A stretch of 64,000 nt of DNA from Kribbella antiqua (GCF_004345665.1 NZ_SLWR01000006.1:399677-463676); one strand, 5' to 3'. Positions 34,124 to 44,580 are shown, counted from the first letter of the stretch. The notes: generated from the sequence alone by a model not told the origin. Translations and numbers: made by a program.

Positions 34124-35359
34124 ATGGGTTTGACGAACTGGGCGGGGAACATCAAGTTTGCTAGTGAGCTGCAGCGGCCGCAGTCTGTGGCTGAGCTGCA
34201 GGAGCTGGTCGGTACGGCGGACAAGGTGCGCGTGCTCGGCACCGGGCACTCGTTCAACAAGATCGCCGACAGCACCGGCACACTGGTCACCGTCGCCGAC
34301 CTGCCGAAGGTGATCGAACTCGGCGACCACGGCGTGACGGTCTCGGCCGGTCTCCGGTACGGCGAGATCACGGCGGCGCTGCAGTCGAAGGGACTCGCGC
34401 TGCACAACCTCGGCTCGCTCCCGCACATCTCCGTCGCCGGCGCCTGCTCGACCGGCACCCACGGCTCCGGCGACACGAACGGCCCGCTCGCCGACGCCGT
34501 CAACGCGATCACCTTCGTCAACGCCTCCGGCGACCTGGTGACGCTGACCCGCGACGACCCCGATTTCGCCGGCTCGGTCATCTCACTCGGCGCACTCGGG
34601 GTGACGGTGAGCCTCACGCTCGACGTGCAACCGTCGTACGAGATCAGTCAGGTCGTGTACGACGCTCTGCCGGTGGATCGGCTCACCAGCGACTTCGCCG
34701 AGGTGATGGGCAGCGCGTACAGCGTCAGCGCCTTCACCGACTGGGTCGACCCGGACGTGATGGTGTGGCGCAAGCAGCGCGCCGGTGTGCCGATCGAGCC
34801 GGAGTGGCTCGGCGCTCGCGTGGCCGACGGGGCGCGGCACCCGATCAAGTCGATGCCGGCGGACTACGCGACGCAACAGGGCGGCGTACCTGGGCCGTGG
34901 AACGAGCGGCTGCCGCACTTCCGGCTGGAGTTCACCCCGAGCAACGGCGACGAGCTTCAGTCCGAGTACTTCGTCACTCGCGCCCAGGCACCGGAGGCAT
35001 TCGAGATACTCCGCTCCCTCGGCAACCAATTCGCCCCGGTCATCCAGGTCTCCGAGGTTCGTACGATCGCCGCCGACGACCTCTGGCTCAGCCCCAGCCA
35101 GGGCCGCGACACCGTAGCCCTCCACTTCACCTGGATCCAGGACGAAGCCGCCGTACTCCCAGTCGTCACCGCCCTCGAGGAAGCGCTCACCCCCCTTGGC
35201 GCCCGCCCCCACTGGGGCAAGGTCTTCGCAGCCGACGCGTCGTACCTGCGCACCACCTACCCAATGGTTGCCGACTTCATCGACTTGGCCGCGAAGTACG
35301 ACCCCACCGGCAAGTTCCGCAACCCCTACCTGGACACGTACCTGCCCTCTCAAGCCTGA
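34124..35359 (+). CDS. aldO: Alditol oxidase (FAD, VAO family)
   Basis: The 411-aa flavoprotein is close, from memory, to Streptomyces coelicolor AldO along its whole length: NWAGNI at the N-terminus, RVLGTGHSFN with the FAD-linking His, SLPHISVAGACSTGTHGSG, SLGALGV, AYSVSAFTDW, GVPGPWNERLPHFRLEFTP and LGARPHWGKVF. It oxidises alditols such as xylitol or sorbitol to the aldose using oxygen, releasing hydrogen peroxide. There is no signal peptide. GGGAGGCC precedes the chosen ATG; the frame is open 12 codons further. It stands alone. Confidence 0.92.
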   Translation: MGLTNWAGNIKFASELQRPQSVAELQELVGTADKVRVLGTGHSFNKIADSTGTLVTVADLPKVIELGDHGVTVSAGLRYGEITAALQSKGLALHNLGSLPHISVAGACSTGTHGSGDTNGPLADAVNAITFVNASGDLVTLTRDDPDFAGSVISLGALGVTVSLTLDVQPSYEISQVVYDALPVDRLTSDFAEVMGSAYSVSAFTDWVDPDVMVWRKQRAGVPIEPEWLGARVADGARHPIKSMPADYATQQGGVPGPWNERLPHFRLEFTPSNGDELQSEYFVTRAQAPEAFEILRSLGNQFAPVIQVSEVRTIAADDLWLSPSQGRDTVALHFTWIQDEAAVLPVVTALEEALTPLGARPHWGKVFAADASYLRTTYPMVADFIDLAAKYDPTGKFRNPYLDTYLPSQA

Positions 35360-35479
35360 GCCGCCGACGAGAGCAAACGGAAATCTGAAAGCAACCGCAG
35401 TGGTTGTTGGGGGCAATGGGGGTACGCCACAGTGACTGGGTGTTTCGGATCGTTGACGCTCCGTCCTGAGAGGTGTCCC

Positions 35480-36850
35480 ATGTCTTTCCGGCCGCTGTTG
35501 GTACGGCTTCATTTCTATGCGGGGATTCTGGTCGGGCCGTTTCTGTTGCTGACGGCATTGACCGGGTTCCTGTATGCGCTGGCGCCGCAGATCGAGAATG
35601 CGCTGTACCGCGACACGATGTTCGTGGAGAGCTCCGGTACGACGGCTCCGATCAGCCAGCAGGTGGAGGCTGCCCGGGAGCGCCAGCCGGAGGGCACGCT
35701 TCTCGCCGTGCGGCCGGCGGCCGGGCCGGGCGACACCACCCGGGTGCTGTTCGACGTGCCCGGGCTTGGTGAGTCGGAACGCCTTGCTGTGTTCGTGAAT
35801 CCGGGCAACGCCGCGGTCACCGGCGAACTGGTTGCCTATGGCTCCAGTGGGGCGTTGCCGTTCCGGACGTGGTTGTCGAATCTGCACCGGAGCCTGCATC
35901 TCGGTGAGCCGGGCCGCATCTACAGCGAGCTGGCGGCGTCGTGGTTGTGGCTGGTCGCCCTCGCCGGATTGGTGCTGTGGTGGACGGGGCGTCGTACTGG
36001 ATCCCGCTGGCGAATCGAGCGGGCCGGCAGCGCGCGACGCCGTACGTTGTCCTGGCACGCAGTCCTCGGGACCTGGGTGATCGTCGGGATGCTGTTCCTG
36101 TCCGCAACCGGGCTCACGTGGTCGCGGTACGCCGGGGAGAACGTGTCTGAGCTGCGCGCCTCGCTGGACTGGAAGACTCCCGCGGTCAGTACGGCGCTCT
36201 CCGATGCGGACCACGCCGGTCACGAGGGCCACACCATGCCCGGTGGTGAGGTCGACCCGGCGGTCGACGAGTGGGACCAGACGCTGGAGTCGGCGCGCTC
36301 GGCCCAGCTGGACGGGCCGTTGGAGATCGCGGCGCCGAAGAAGGCCGGTACGTCGTTCGTCGTCCAGGAGATCGGGAAGGCCTGGCCGACGCAGGCCGAC
36401 GCGGTGGCGGTCGATCCGATGTCGGGGAAGGTGGTCGACGTCGTACGGTTCGCCGACTATCCGCTGGCGGCGAAGCTCTCGCGGTGGGGGATTGACGCGC
36501 ACATGGGCCTGCTCTTCGGGCTGGTCAACCAGATCCTGCTGCTGATCGTCGCCGGGACGATCGTGGCGATGGTGATCTGGGGCTACCGGATGTGGTGGTT
36601 GCGCCGGCCGACGCGCGGTCACGTCCTGCGTTTTGGTCGCCCGGCTCGGCGTGGTGCGTGGCGGGAGATCCCGGTACTCGCGGTCGTCGCGCTGCTCGCC
36701 CTCGCGGTGGGGGTGGGGCTGTTCCTGCCGTTGTCCGGGATCAGCTTGGCGGCCTTCGTGGTCGTCGACCTGGCGATCGGCTTCCTCAAGTGGCGGAAGC
36801 CGGCCGTGGCACCTGAGGAGGAGCGCGACGCGGAGGAACTACTCGTGTGA
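35480..36850 (+). CDS. PepSY-associated TM protein with His-rich loop
   Basis: The 456-aa protein has the PepSY_TM layout. The first TM is near residues 8-32 (HFYAGILVGPFLLLTALTGFLYAL). An extracytoplasmic PepSY domain with FRTWLSNLHRSLHLGEPGR follows, then a TM pair (ELAASWLWLVALAGLVLWW; HAVLGTWVIVGMLFLSATG). A second exported domain begins with a His-rich stretch, DADHAGHEGHTMPGGE, and three or four C-terminal helices end the protein. Relatives include iron-regulated and ferric-reductase-like proteins. The His cluster suggests copper or other metal binding. The 3' end overlaps the convergent MarR gene by 12 bases. Confidence 0.83.
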   Translation: MSFRPLLVRLHFYAGILVGPFLLLTALTGFLYALAPQIENALYRDTMFVESSGTTAPISQQVEAARERQPEGTLLAVRPAAGPGDTTRVLFDVPGLGESERLAVFVNPGNAAVTGELVAYGSSGALPFRTWLSNLHRSLHLGEPGRIYSELAASWLWLVALAGLVLWWTGRRTGSRWRIERAGSARRRTLSWHAVLGTWVIVGMLFLSATGLTWSRYAGENVSELRASLDWKTPAVSTALSDADHAGHEGHTMPGGEVDPAVDEWDQTLESARSAQLDGPLEIAAPKKAGTSFVVQEIGKAWPTQADAVAVDPMSGKVVDVVRFADYPLAAKLSRWGIDAHMGLLFGLVNQILLLIVAGTIVAMVIWGYRMWWLRRPTRGHVLRFGRPARRGAWREIPVLAVVALLALAVGVGLFLPLSGISLAAFVVVDLAIGFLKWRKPAVAPEEERDAEELLV

Positions 36851-37309
36851 ATCGGGTTCGAGGGTCGTCGTGATGGTCCAGAGCAGGTTGCGGAGCACCC
36901 GGCGATCCTCGGGCGTGAGCGCGGACAGCGCCCGCCGGCCGGCCCGGTCGAAGACCTCCTGAACCGTTTGGGCCAGCTCCGTCCCCCGCTCGGTCAGCTC
37001 GATACTCACCTGGCGCGCGTCCGTCGAGTTCTTCACCCGGCGGACCAGGCCGGCCGCCTCCATCCGCTGAGTGGTCTTGGTCGCGGTCGGGACCTCGACG
37101 TCCAGCACCTTGGCGAGCTTCGCGACCGGCAGCGACCCGAGGTGCAGGAGCTTGGCCAGCACGAGCTCCTGGCCGGTATGCAGCCCGGTGCCGGCCAATT
37201 CCTCACTGACCGCCTTCCGGGCCGCCCGATCCGCGAACCGCAGCGCCACCAGGACGTCGGCTCCACTGGCCGGAGCCTCGAGCGGCCACTGCGTCTGGTC
37301 GGTCGTCAT
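36839..37309 (-). CDS. MarR-family transcriptional regulator
   Basis: The 156-aa protein has a central winged helix (LGSLPVAKLAKVLDVEVPTATKTTQRMEA; wing VRRVKNSTDARQVSIELTERG) and helical dimerisation ends. The ATG overlaps the stop of pncB (ATGA), so it is translated with the NAD-salvage gene. Whether it regulates pncB, the convergent PepSY protein or distant genes is not visible. Confidence 0.88.
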   Translation of the reverse strand: MTTDQTQWPLEAPASGADVLVALRFADRAARKAVSEELAGTGLHTGQELVLAKLLHLGSLPVAKLAKVLDVEVPTATKTTQRMEAAGLVRRVKNSTDARQVSIELTERGTELAQTVQEVFDRAGRRALSALTPEDRRVLRNLLWTITTTLEPDSHE

Positions 37310-38652
37310 GTGTGGCTCCGGGGCAGGAACGGGTTGCGGGCGTCGTAGTCGCCGATGTATTCGGTCGGGATGGCGGGCTCGCCGCGGCTCAGCTGGCTGG
37401 CGTAGCGGGGGAGCTCGTCGCGGACCTTCAGGTGGTGGGCCTGCGCCTCGGCCGGGGTGGTGCGGCCGACGATCTTGCCGCCCTCGACCAGCGGCTTCAG
37501 CAGCTCGCGGTCGTCGCCGTCGTCGGCCGGCGGCTCGCCCACGCCGATCAGCTCGACCTCCGCGACCCCCGCGGCCGATCGGCGCCGCAGCGCCCACTTG
37601 CGGCCGCCGATGGAGATCTTGTCCGGGCTCTTCTTCGCCACCGGCATCAGTCTCCCGTCCGCGTCTTCCCGGGCGACCAGCTTGTAGACGAACCCGCAGG
37701 TCGGGTATCCGCTACCCGTCACCAGCGACGTCCCGACGCCGTACCCGTCCACCGGCGCCGGTGCGAGCGCGGCGATCTGGTACTCGTCCAGGTCGCTGGT
37801 CACGATGATCCGCGTCTTGGTCGCGCCGAGCGAGTCCAGTTGCTCGCGGACCTGGCCGGCCAGCGACGGCAGGTCACCGGAGTCGAGCCGGACCGCGCCG
37901 AGCTCGGGACCGGTGATGTCGATCGCCGTTCGGACCGCCTCGGCCACGTCGTACGTGTCCACCAGCAGCGTGGTTCCCTTGCCGAGGGCATCGACCTGGG
38001 AGCTGAACGCGTCCCGCTCCCGGTCGTGCAGCAGGGTGAACGCGTGCGCCGCCGTACCGGTGCTGGGGATGCCGTACCGGCGGGCGGCCTCCAGGTTCGA
38101 GGTCGCGGTGAAGCCCGCGATGTACGCCGCCAGCGCCGAACCGACCGCGGCTGCTTCGTGGGTCCGGCGGGAGCCCATCTCGATACAGGGCCGCCCACCC
38201 GCCCACCAGGTCATCCGGGAGGCCGCCGAGGCGACCGCGGAGTCGTGGTTCAGGATGGACAGGAACACGGTTTCCAGCAGCACCGCCTCGGCGAAGCTCG
38301 ACTCCACCACCAGCACCGGCGAGCCGGGGAAGAAGATCTCTCCGTCGGCGTAGCCGGAGATGTCGCCGGTGAACCGGTAGTCCGCCAGCCAGTCGCGGGT
38401 AGCCTGGTCCACGATGCCCCGATCGGCCAGGAAGGCGATCGCCGGCTCGTCGAAGCGGAACCGCTCGAGCGCGTCGAGGAGGCGGTTGACGCCCGCGAGC
38501 ACGCCGTACCGGCGCCCGTCCGGCAGCCGGCGGGCGAAGAGTTCGAACACCGAGCGGCGCTGCGCCGTGCCGTCGGCCAGACTGGCCTGCAGCATGGTCA
38601 GCTCGTAGTGGTCGGTCAGGAGGGCTGTCGAGTCCGTCACTGCGTCTGTCAC
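37306..38652 (-). CDS. pncB: Nicotinate phosphoribosyltransferase
   Basis: The 448-aa enzyme makes nicotinate mononucleotide from nicotinate and PRPP, with ATP. Typical blocks are LTDHYELTMLQASLADG, VFELFARRLPDGRRYGVLAGV, the active-site region EMGSRRTHEAAAVGSALAAY with the phospho-acceptor His, STGTAAHAFTLLH, LLVDTYDV, and VRLDSGDL. Together with PncA it completes nicotinamide recycling to NAD. It is divergent from clpS, the common arrangement in actinobacteria, with about 49 bases between the starts. Confidence 0.95.
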   Translation of the reverse strand: MTDAVTDSTALLTDHYELTMLQASLADGTAQRRSVFELFARRLPDGRRYGVLAGVNRLLDALERFRFDEPAIAFLADRGIVDQATRDWLADYRFTGDISGYADGEIFFPGSPVLVVESSFAEAVLLETVFLSILNHDSAVASAASRMTWWAGGRPCIEMGSRRTHEAAAVGSALAAYIAGFTATSNLEAARRYGIPSTGTAAHAFTLLHDRERDAFSSQVDALGKGTTLLVDTYDVAEAVRTAIDITGPELGAVRLDSGDLPSLAGQVREQLDSLGATKTRIIVTSDLDEYQIAALAPAPVDGYGVGTSLVTGSGYPTCGFVYKLVAREDADGRLMPVAKKSPDKISIGGRKWALRRRSAAGVAEVELIGVGEPPADDGDDRELLKPLVEGGKIVGRTTPAEAQAHHLKVRDELPRYASQLSRGEPAIPTEYIGDYDARNPFLPRSHT

Positions 38653-38701
38653 ATAGGCAGCCTATTGCGAACCGAGAACCGATGATGGAGAGAATGGACA
38701 G

Positions 38702-38989
38702 GTGAGCACCGCACCCAGCGAACTCGAGAGCCCCGAGGTCGACGAGGCGATCGAGCTGAGCCCACCGTGGGTGACGATCGTCTGGAACGATCCGGTCAAC
38801 CTGATGGACTACGTCACGTTCGTCTTCCAGACCTATTTCGGCTACTCCAAGGAGAAGGCGGAGAAGTTGATGCTGCAGGTCCACCAGGAGGGCAAGTCGG
38901 CCGTGTCGAACGGCAACCGCGAGGCGATGGAACGCGACGTCGAGGCGATGCACACCTACGGCCTGTGGGCCACCTGCGAGAAGTCGTGA
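38702..38989 (+). CDS. clpS: ClpS, N-end rule adaptor of ClpAP/ClpCP
   Basis: The 95-aa protein has the ClpS core: [20 protein letters not shown] (with the NDPVN turn), [21 protein letters not shown], and a C-terminal KS after the [13 protein letters not shown] strand-helix. It presents proteins with N-degrons to the Clp protease. The start is GTG. The stop overlaps the DUF2017 start (GTGA), a conserved actinobacterial pairing. Confidence 0.95.
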   Translation: MSTAPSELESPEVDEAIELSPPWVTIVWNDPVNLMDYVTFVFQTYFGYSKEKAEKLMLQVHQEGKSAVSNGNREAMERDVEAMHTYGLWATCEKS

Positions 38990-39537
38990 CGCGGTTCCGC
39001 AAGCGCCGCAAGACCGTCGTCGTCAGTTTCGCCGAGCACGAGGCGGACATCCTGGCGAACCTCCTCCGCAACCTGGTCGAGCTCCTGTACGACGGGATGC
39101 CGCCGCGCGCGACCGAGTCCTCGGACCCGCTCGCGGCCCTGCTCGACAGCGACGGCCCGACCTCGCCGCCGGAGGACGTCGTACTGCGGCGGCTGCTGCC
39201 GGACGCGTACTCGGAGGACGACCAGGCGTCGGCGGAGTTCCGCCGCTTCACCGAGCGCGGCCTGCGCGAGGGCAAGGTCGGCGACGCCAAGCGGGTCCTG
39301 TCGGCGCTCGAGGAGTCCGGCGCCGACGAGATCGCCCTCGAACCGGACGAGCAACTCGCCTGGCTCCGCGCAATCAACGACCTCCGCCTGGCCATCGGCA
39401 CCCGCCTCGACATCAAAGAAGAAGACGACTACGCCACCTGGGAAAAACTCCCCGACGACGACCCTCGCCGGTTGACGTACGACCTGTACGACTGGCTCGG
39501 ATACCTGCAGTCCGCGCTCTTGCATAACATGCGGTAA
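38986..39537 (+). CDS. DUF2017 protein
   Basis: This is a 183-aa, mostly helical cytosolic protein, conserved directly after clpS in actinobacteria. Recognisable blocks are [68 protein letters not shown] and [18 protein letters not shown]. Its function is unknown; the position suggests a link to Clp proteolysis. The TAA stop is followed at once, in the same frame, by the GTG start of ileS. Confidence 0.9.
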   Translation: MTRFRKRRKTVVVSFAEHEADILANLLRNLVELLYDGMPPRATESSDPLAALLDSDGPTSPPEDVVLRRLLPDAYSEDDQASAEFRRFTERGLREGKVGDAKRVLSALEESGADEIALEPDEQLAWLRAINDLRLAIGTRLDIKEEDDYATWEKLPDDDPRRLTYDLYDWLGYLQSALLHNMR

Positions 39538-42500
39538 GTGACTTACCCCAAGACCGGCCGACTGACCGCCAGCCCTGACTTTCCGGCGCTTGAAGAGCGT
39601 GTGCTCGCGTACTGGGAGAAGGATGGGACGTTTCAGGCGTCCATCGAGCAGCGGGCTGCGGGGGATGAGGGCGCTAACGAGTTCGTGTTCTACGACGGGC
39701 CGCCGTTTGCCAACGGGTTGCCGCATTACGGGCATCTGCTGACTGGCTACGTCAAGGACGTCGTACCGCGGTACCAGACCATGCGCGGGCGCCGGGTGGA
39801 GCGGCGGTTCGGGTGGGACACTCATGGGCTTCCGGCTGAGCTGGAGGCGCAGCGGGTGCTCGGGCTGAAGACGAAGGCGGACATCCTTCAGCTCGGGATC
39901 GAGAAGTTCAACGAGGCCTGCCGTACGTCGGTGATGAAGTACACCGGCGAGTGGCGCAGTTACGTCACCCGCCAGGCCCGCTGGGTCGACTTCGACAACG
40001 ACTACAAGACGCTCAACCGCGACTACATGGAGTCGGTGATCTGGGCGTTCAAGACGCTCTACGACAAGGGCCTGGTGTACGAAGGGCTCCGCGTCCTGCC
40101 GTACTGCTGGAACGACGAGACACCACTGTCGAACCACGAGCTGCGGATGGATGACGACGTCTACCAGCAGCGCCAGGACCCGTCCGTCACGGTCGCGGTC
40201 GAGCTGGAGACCGGCGAGCGCCTGCTCGCCTGGACGACCACGCCGTGGACCCTGCCGAGCAACCTCGCCATGGCGGTCGGCCCGGAGGTCGATTACGCAG
40301 TGGTCGAGGTGGATGGTCGCCCGACGATCCTGGCCGAGGCGCGACTCGCCGCATATGGCTTCACGGACGTCGTACGACGGCTCAAAGGCGCCGAGCTGAT
40401 CGGGCGTCGCTACACCCCGCTGTTCGACTTCTTCGCCGATGCCGAGGTGTGGGGGACCGGCGAGGCGTTCAAGGTGATCGCGGCCGAGCACGTCACCACC
40501 GACGAAGGTACGGGCGTCGTCCACCTGGCTCCCGCGTACGGCGAGGAGGACCAGCTCGCCTGTGAAGCGGTCGGGATCCCGACTCTGCTGACCGTCGACG
40601 ATGGCGCCCGGTTCACGTCCGTCGTGCCGCCGTACCAGGGAATGCACGTCTTCGAGGCGAACCGGCCGATCATCCGGGATCTGCGGGCGGCCGGCGCTCT
40701 GGTGCGCGAGGACAGCTACGTGCACAGCTATCCGCACTGCTGGCGGTGCCGGAATCCGCTGATCTACAAGGCGGTGTCGAGCTGGTTCGTCGAGGTGACC
40801 CGGTTCCGGGACCGGATGGTCGAGCTGAACGAGCAGATCACCTGGGTGCCGGAGCACGTGAAGCACGGGCAGTTCGGCAAGTGGCTGTCGAACGCGCGGG
40901 ACTGGTCGATCAGCCGCAACCGGTTCTGGGGTTCCCCGATCCCGGTCTGGCGTTCGGACGATCCGGCGTATCCGCGGATCGATGTGTACGGGTCGATCGA
41001 GGAGTTGGAGCGCGACTTCGGCGTACCGGTGCCCGACCTGCATCGCCCGTACGTCGATCAGTTGACCCGGCCGAATCCGGACGATCCGACCGGCAAGTCG
41101 ACGATGCGGCGGGTGCCCGACGTACTGGATGTGTGGTTCGACTCGGGGTCGATGAGCTTCGCGCAGGTGCATTACCCGTTCGAGAACACCGAGTGGTTCG
41201 AGCACCATTTCCCGGGTGACTTCATCGTCGAGTACATCGGCCAGACCCGCGGCTGGTTCTACACGCTGCACATCCTGTCGACGGCGCTGTTCGACCGGCC
41301 GGCGTTCTCGTCGTGCCTGAGCCACGGGATCGTGCTCGGCAGCGACGGGCAGAAGATGAGCAAGTCGCTGCGGAACTACCCGGACGTGTCGGAGGTGTTC
41401 GACCGGGACGGCGCGGACGCGATGCGCTGGTTCCTGATGGCGAGCCCGATCCTGCGCGGCGGGAACCTGGTCGTCACCGAGGAAGGCATCCGCGACGGGG
41501 TCCGGCAGGTGCTGATCCCGCTGTGGAACGCGTGGTACTTCTTCGCGCTCTACACGAACGCGGCCGGGCGCGAGGCGCGTCGATCGGTCGACTCACCGGA
41601 CTTGCTCGATCGGTATCTGCTGGCCAAGCTGCGGGTGTTCGTCAATGAGGTGCAGGGGCGGCTGGATCGGTACGAGATCGCGTCGGCGTGCGAGTCGGTC
41701 CTGGGCTATGTCGAGGTGCTGACGAACTGGTACATCCGGCGATCGCGGGACCGCTTTTGGGCGGGCTCGGCGGAGGCGATCGACACGCTCTACACCGCGC
41801 TCGAGACGGTGGCGCGGACGGTGGCGCCGCTGCTTCCGCTGACGGCGGAGGAGATCTGGCGCGGTCTGACCGGTGGGCGGTCGGTGCATCTGACGGACTG
41901 GCCGGTCGTTGAGGACCTGCCGGACGATCCGGAGCTGGTGGCGCGGATGGATCGGGTTCGTGAGGTGTGCTCGGTCGCGTCGTCGATCCGTAAAGCATCC
42001 GGTATCCGTGGCCGGCAACCGTTGCAGTCGTTGACGGTGGCAACGGTCGACGCCTCGGGGTTGCGGGCTCTGGTGCCGTTGATCCAGGCCGAGGTCAACG
42101 TCCGGGACGTCGTACTCGCGTCGGTCGATGAAGTGGACGCGCCGGTGTCGCAGCGGCTGACGGTGAACGCGCGGGCGGCGGGGCCGCGACTCGGGCGGGA
42201 CGTCCAGACGGTGATCAAGGCGTCGAAGTCGGGCGACTGGTCTGCTGTGGACGGCCGCGTTATTGCCGGGGGCATCGAGTTGGCCGAGGATGAGTACACG
42301 TTGGAGACGACCCTTGCCGAGGGCGGTACGGCGAGTGGGCTGCTGAGCGGCGGCGGGTTCGTCGTACTGGACACCACGATCACGCCTGAGTTGACGGCCG
42401 AGGGGACGGCGCGGGACGTGGTCCGCGCCGTGCAGCAGGCACGACGCGATGCCGGCCTGGAGGTGGCCGACCGGATGCGGCTCTCTTTGACCGCCTCTCC

Positions 42501-42621
42501 GGACGTGCTCGCGGCGGTCGAGGCGCATCGCGACCTGATCATGGACGAGACACTGGCTGTCGGCGTCGCGGTTGCCGAAGGCCCGGAGCTAACCGTGACC
42601 ATTGAGCGAGCGTCCCACTAG
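39538..42621 (+). CDS. ileS: Isoleucyl-tRNA synthetase
   Basis: The 1027-aa class Ia synthetase charges tRNA-Ile. The HIGH signature is HYGH in [16 protein letters not shown], and KMSKS is exact (41352-41366). The editing domain ([17 protein letters not shown]) and the anticodon-binding C-terminus are present. The form is the long, eukaryote-like type normal for actinobacterial housekeeping enzymes and intrinsically less sensitive to mupirocin. It begins with GTG directly after the DUF2017 stop, in the same frame and with no spacer. Unlike most genes here, it stays G-rich on the coding strand to its end. Confidence 0.96.
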   Translation: MTYPKTGRLTASPDFPALEERVLAYWEKDGTFQASIEQRAAGDEGANEFVFYDGPPFANGLPHYGHLLTGYVKDVVPRYQTMRGRRVERRFGWDTHGLPAELEAQRVLGLKTKADILQLGIEKFNEACRTSVMKYTGEWRSYVTRQARWVDFDNDYKTLNRDYMESVIWAFKTLYDKGLVYEGLRVLPYCWNDETPLSNHELRMDDDVYQQRQDPSVTVAVELETGERLLAWTTTPWTLPSNLAMAVGPEVDYAVVEVDGRPTILAEARLAAYGFTDVVRRLKGAELIGRRYTPLFDFFADAEVWGTGEAFKVIAAEHVTTDEGTGVVHLAPAYGEEDQLACEAVGIPTLLTVDDGARFTSVVPPYQGMHVFEANRPIIRDLRAAGALVREDSYVHSYPHCWRCRNPLIYKAVSSWFVEVTRFRDRMVELNEQITWVPEHVKHGQFGKWLSNARDWSISRNRFWGSPIPVWRSDDPAYPRIDVYGSIEELERDFGVPVPDLHRPYVDQLTRPNPDDPTGKSTMRRVPDVLDVWFDSGSMSFAQVHYPFENTEWFEHHFPGDFIVEYIGQTRGWFYTLHILSTALFDRPAFSSCLSHGIVLGSDGQKMSKSLRNYPDVSEVFDRDGADAMRWFLMASPILRGGNLVVTEEGIRDGVRQVLIPLWNAWYFFALYTNAAGREARRSVDSPDLLDRYLLAKLRVFVNEVQGRLDRYEIASACESVLGYVEVLTNWYIRRSRDRFWAGSAEAIDTLYTALETVARTVAPLLPLTAEEIWRGLTGGRSVHLTDWPVVEDLPDDPELVARMDRVREVCSVASSIRKASGIRGRQPLQSLTVATVDASGLRALVPLIQAEVNVRDVVLASVDEVDAPVSQRLTVNARAAGPRLGRDVQTVIKASKSGDWSAVDGRVIAGGIELAEDEYTLETTLAEGGTASGLLSGGGFVVLDTTITPELTAEGTARDVVRAVQQARRDAGLEVADRMRLSLTASPDVLAAVEAHRDLIMDETLAVGVAVAEGPELTVTIERASH

Positions 42622-42756
42622 CCGACCGGTTCCAAGGACCTGCGGTCCGTTGTGGCGTCCGTACTTGCCGAGCAGGGTCGGCCTGTTGGTCTGGGGAGTT
42701 CTGCTACCGAGGGACTTGGCGAGTGGTGGGAGTCCGCGTGGGGGAGACTGGGCGCC

Positions 42757-43749
42757 ATGGAGACGCGGAGGCTTGGTCGGACTGGGCGGGACGTTGGGGT
42801 TGTCGGGCTGGGTGCCTGGCAGCTTGGGGCGGACTGGGGTGAGGTGGACGAGCGCGATGCGCTCGCGGTACTGCATGCCGCCGTCGACGCCGGTGTCACG
42901 TTCATCGACACCGCGGATGTGTACGGCGACGGCCGCAGCGAACGGTTGGTGGGTCAGATCCTGAAGGAGACTGTGTCCAACGGATCTGGCGATCTGACCG
43001 TGGCGACGAAGATGGGTCGCCGGGTGGAGCAGATCCCGTCGAACTACAACCTCGACGCGTTCCGCGCCTGGAACGACCGATCCCGGGAGAACCTCGGCGT
43101 CGACACCATCGACCTGGTCCAGTTGCACTGCCCGCCGACCCCGGTGTACTCGACCGACGCGGTCTTCGACGCGCTCGACGCCCTGGTCGACGAGGGCCGC
43201 ATCGCGTCGTACGGGGTGTCGGTCGAGACTTGCGCCGAGGCGCTGACCGCGATCGCGCGCCCGAACGTGGCGTCGATCCAGATCATCCTCAACGCCTTCC
43301 GGCTGAAGCCGCTCGACGAGGTGCTCCCGGCCGCCCGCGAGGCCGGCGTCGGCATCATCGCCCGCGTCCCCCTCGCCAGCGGTCTGCTGTCCGGCAAGTA
43401 CGACGAGAACACCACCTTCTCGGCCGACGACCACCGCACGTACAACCGCCACGGCGAGTCCTTCGACGTCGGCGAGACGTTCTCCGGCGTCGACTTCACC
43501 ACCGGCCTCGAAGCCGTCCGCCGCCTCATCCCCGCGCTCCCCACCGGCGCCAGCATGGCCCAATTCGCCCTCCGCTGGATCCTCGACCAGGCCGGCGTAA
43601 CCGTCGTCATCCCCGGCGCCCGCAACCCAGCCCAAGTAGCCGCCAACGTCGCCGCCGCCGACCTATCGCCCCTCACCGAAGACCAACTCGCCGCCGTCCA
43701 GCAGACCTACGACGACCTGATCCGCCCCCAGATCCACAACCGCTGGTAA
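42757..43749 (+). CDS. Aldo/keto reductase
   Basis: The 330-aa (beta/alpha)8 NADPH-dependent reductase has the family blocks LGLGAWQLGADWG, FIDTADVYGDGRSE (catalytic Asp and Tyr), VATKMGRR (catalytic Lys), LVQLHCPP (catalytic His) and VVIPGARNPAQV. GGGGAG lies about 12 bases before the chosen ATG; an upstream in-frame codon was rejected because METRRLGRTG is the usual N-terminus. The substrate is not predictable. The gene lies between ileS and the CysO operon, where related genomes have no such gene, as far as I recall. Confidence 0.9.
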   Translation: METRRLGRTGRDVGVVGLGAWQLGADWGEVDERDALAVLHAAVDAGVTFIDTADVYGDGRSERLVGQILKETVSNGSGDLTVATKMGRRVEQIPSNYNLDAFRAWNDRSRENLGVDTIDLVQLHCPPTPVYSTDAVFDALDALVDEGRIASYGVSVETCAEALTAIARPNVASIQIILNAFRLKPLDEVLPAAREAGVGIIARVPLASGLLSGKYDENTTFSADDHRTYNRHGESFDVGETFSGVDFTTGLEAVRRLIPALPTGASMAQFALRWILDQAGVTVVIPGARNPAQVAANVAAADLSPLTEDQLAAVQQTYDDLIRPQIHNRW

Positions 43750-43842
43750 GCGCGACCGAAGCCACCGTGCTGCGCCATTCCAGTATGCGGACAGACCTGG
43801 CGGTCGTCAGGGGGACGTCGGGCTGGCATCTACGGTTGTGGT

Positions 43843-44298
43843 GTGTTGGTGATCGAACAGGTGACGTACGACGCGATCGTCGCGCACGCTCGGCGGGATC
43901 ATCCGGATGAGGCGTGTGGGGTGGTTGCGGGGCCGGAGGGGTCCGATCGGGCGGTGCGGTTCGTGCCGATGCTCAATGCGGCGATGTCGCCGACGTTCTA
44001 CGAGTTCGACTCGGGGGATCTGCTCCGGTTGTACAAGGAGATGGACGAGCGGGACGAGGAGCCGGTGGTGATCTACCACTCCCACACCGCGACCGAGGCC
44101 TATCCGTCCCGCACCGACATCAACCTGGCGCAGGAGCCCGGCGCGCACTACGTGCTGGTGTCGACGCGCGACGGCGCGGACTCACCGTCGTACGACGGGC
44201 CGGTCGAGTTCCGCTCGTACCGGATCATCGACGGCGAGGTCGTGGAAGAAGAAGTGCGCGTGGTTGGTTCTTATCAGGAAACAGAAGGAGAGAGCTGA
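43843..44298 (+). CDS. mec: Mec-type JAMM (M67) metallopeptidase
   Basis: The 151-aa protein carries the JAMM zinc motif: His79, His81, Ser89 and Asp92 in YHSHTATEAYPSRTD, with Glu23 upstream. In mycobacteria, Mec cleaves cysteine from the CysO-cysteine adduct made by CysM. The order mec-cysO-cysM here is the same, which supports this role strongly. The start is GTG; nearby TTG and GTG codons make the exact start uncertain by a few residues. cysO starts 3 bases after the stop. Confidence 0.93.
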   Translation: MLVIEQVTYDAIVAHARRDHPDEACGVVAGPEGSDRAVRFVPMLNAAMSPTFYEFDSGDLLRLYKEMDERDEEPVVIYHSHTATEAYPSRTDINLAQEPGAHYVLVSTRDGADSPSYDGPVEFRSYRIIDGEVVEEEVRVVGSYQETEGES

Positions 44299-44301
44299 GA
44301 T

Positions 44302-44580
44302 ATGGCGATCGAGCTGCGCGTGCCGACGATCTTGCGCACGTACACCGGCGGAGCGAAGGCGGTGAACGGGGACGGCACCACGCTGGCCGAGTTCATCGAC
44401 AACGTGAACGGCGTCCACACCGGACTCAAGGAGCGCATCGTCGAGGGTGAGCCGGAGGAGCTGCGCCGGTTCGTCAACGTCTACGTGAACGACGAGGACG
44501 TCCGTTTCACCGGTGGGCTGAAGACCGGCCTGAAGGACGGCGACGTGGTCGTCGTACTGCCTGCCGTCGCCGGCGGCTGA
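44302..44580 (+). CDS. cysO: CysO sulfur-carrier protein (ThiS/MoaD fold)
   Basis: This 92-aa ubiquitin-like protein ends with the diglycine VVVVLPAVAGG needed for thiocarboxylate formation. The N-terminal IELRVPTILRTYTGGAK and RRFVNVYVNDEDVRF match mycobacterial CysO. Its C-terminal thiocarboxylate gives sulfur to CysM. GGAGAGAGCTGA precedes the ATG. Confidence 0.95.
   Translation: MAIELRVPTILRTYTGGAKAVNGDGTTLAEFIDNVNGVHTGLKERIVEGEPEELRRFVNVYVNDEDVRFTGGLKTGLKDGDVVVVLPAVAGG

Noticed and set aside
38956..41325. 789-codon open frame opposite DUF2017 and ileS
   Set aside because: This is a typical GC-rich antisense artefact; ileS is intact with HIGH and KMSKS motifs.
39538..42621. ileS as an acquired mupirocin-resistance gene
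   Set aside because: The long eukaryote-like form is the normal housekeeping type in actinobacteria, and I cannot see a second copy to compare.
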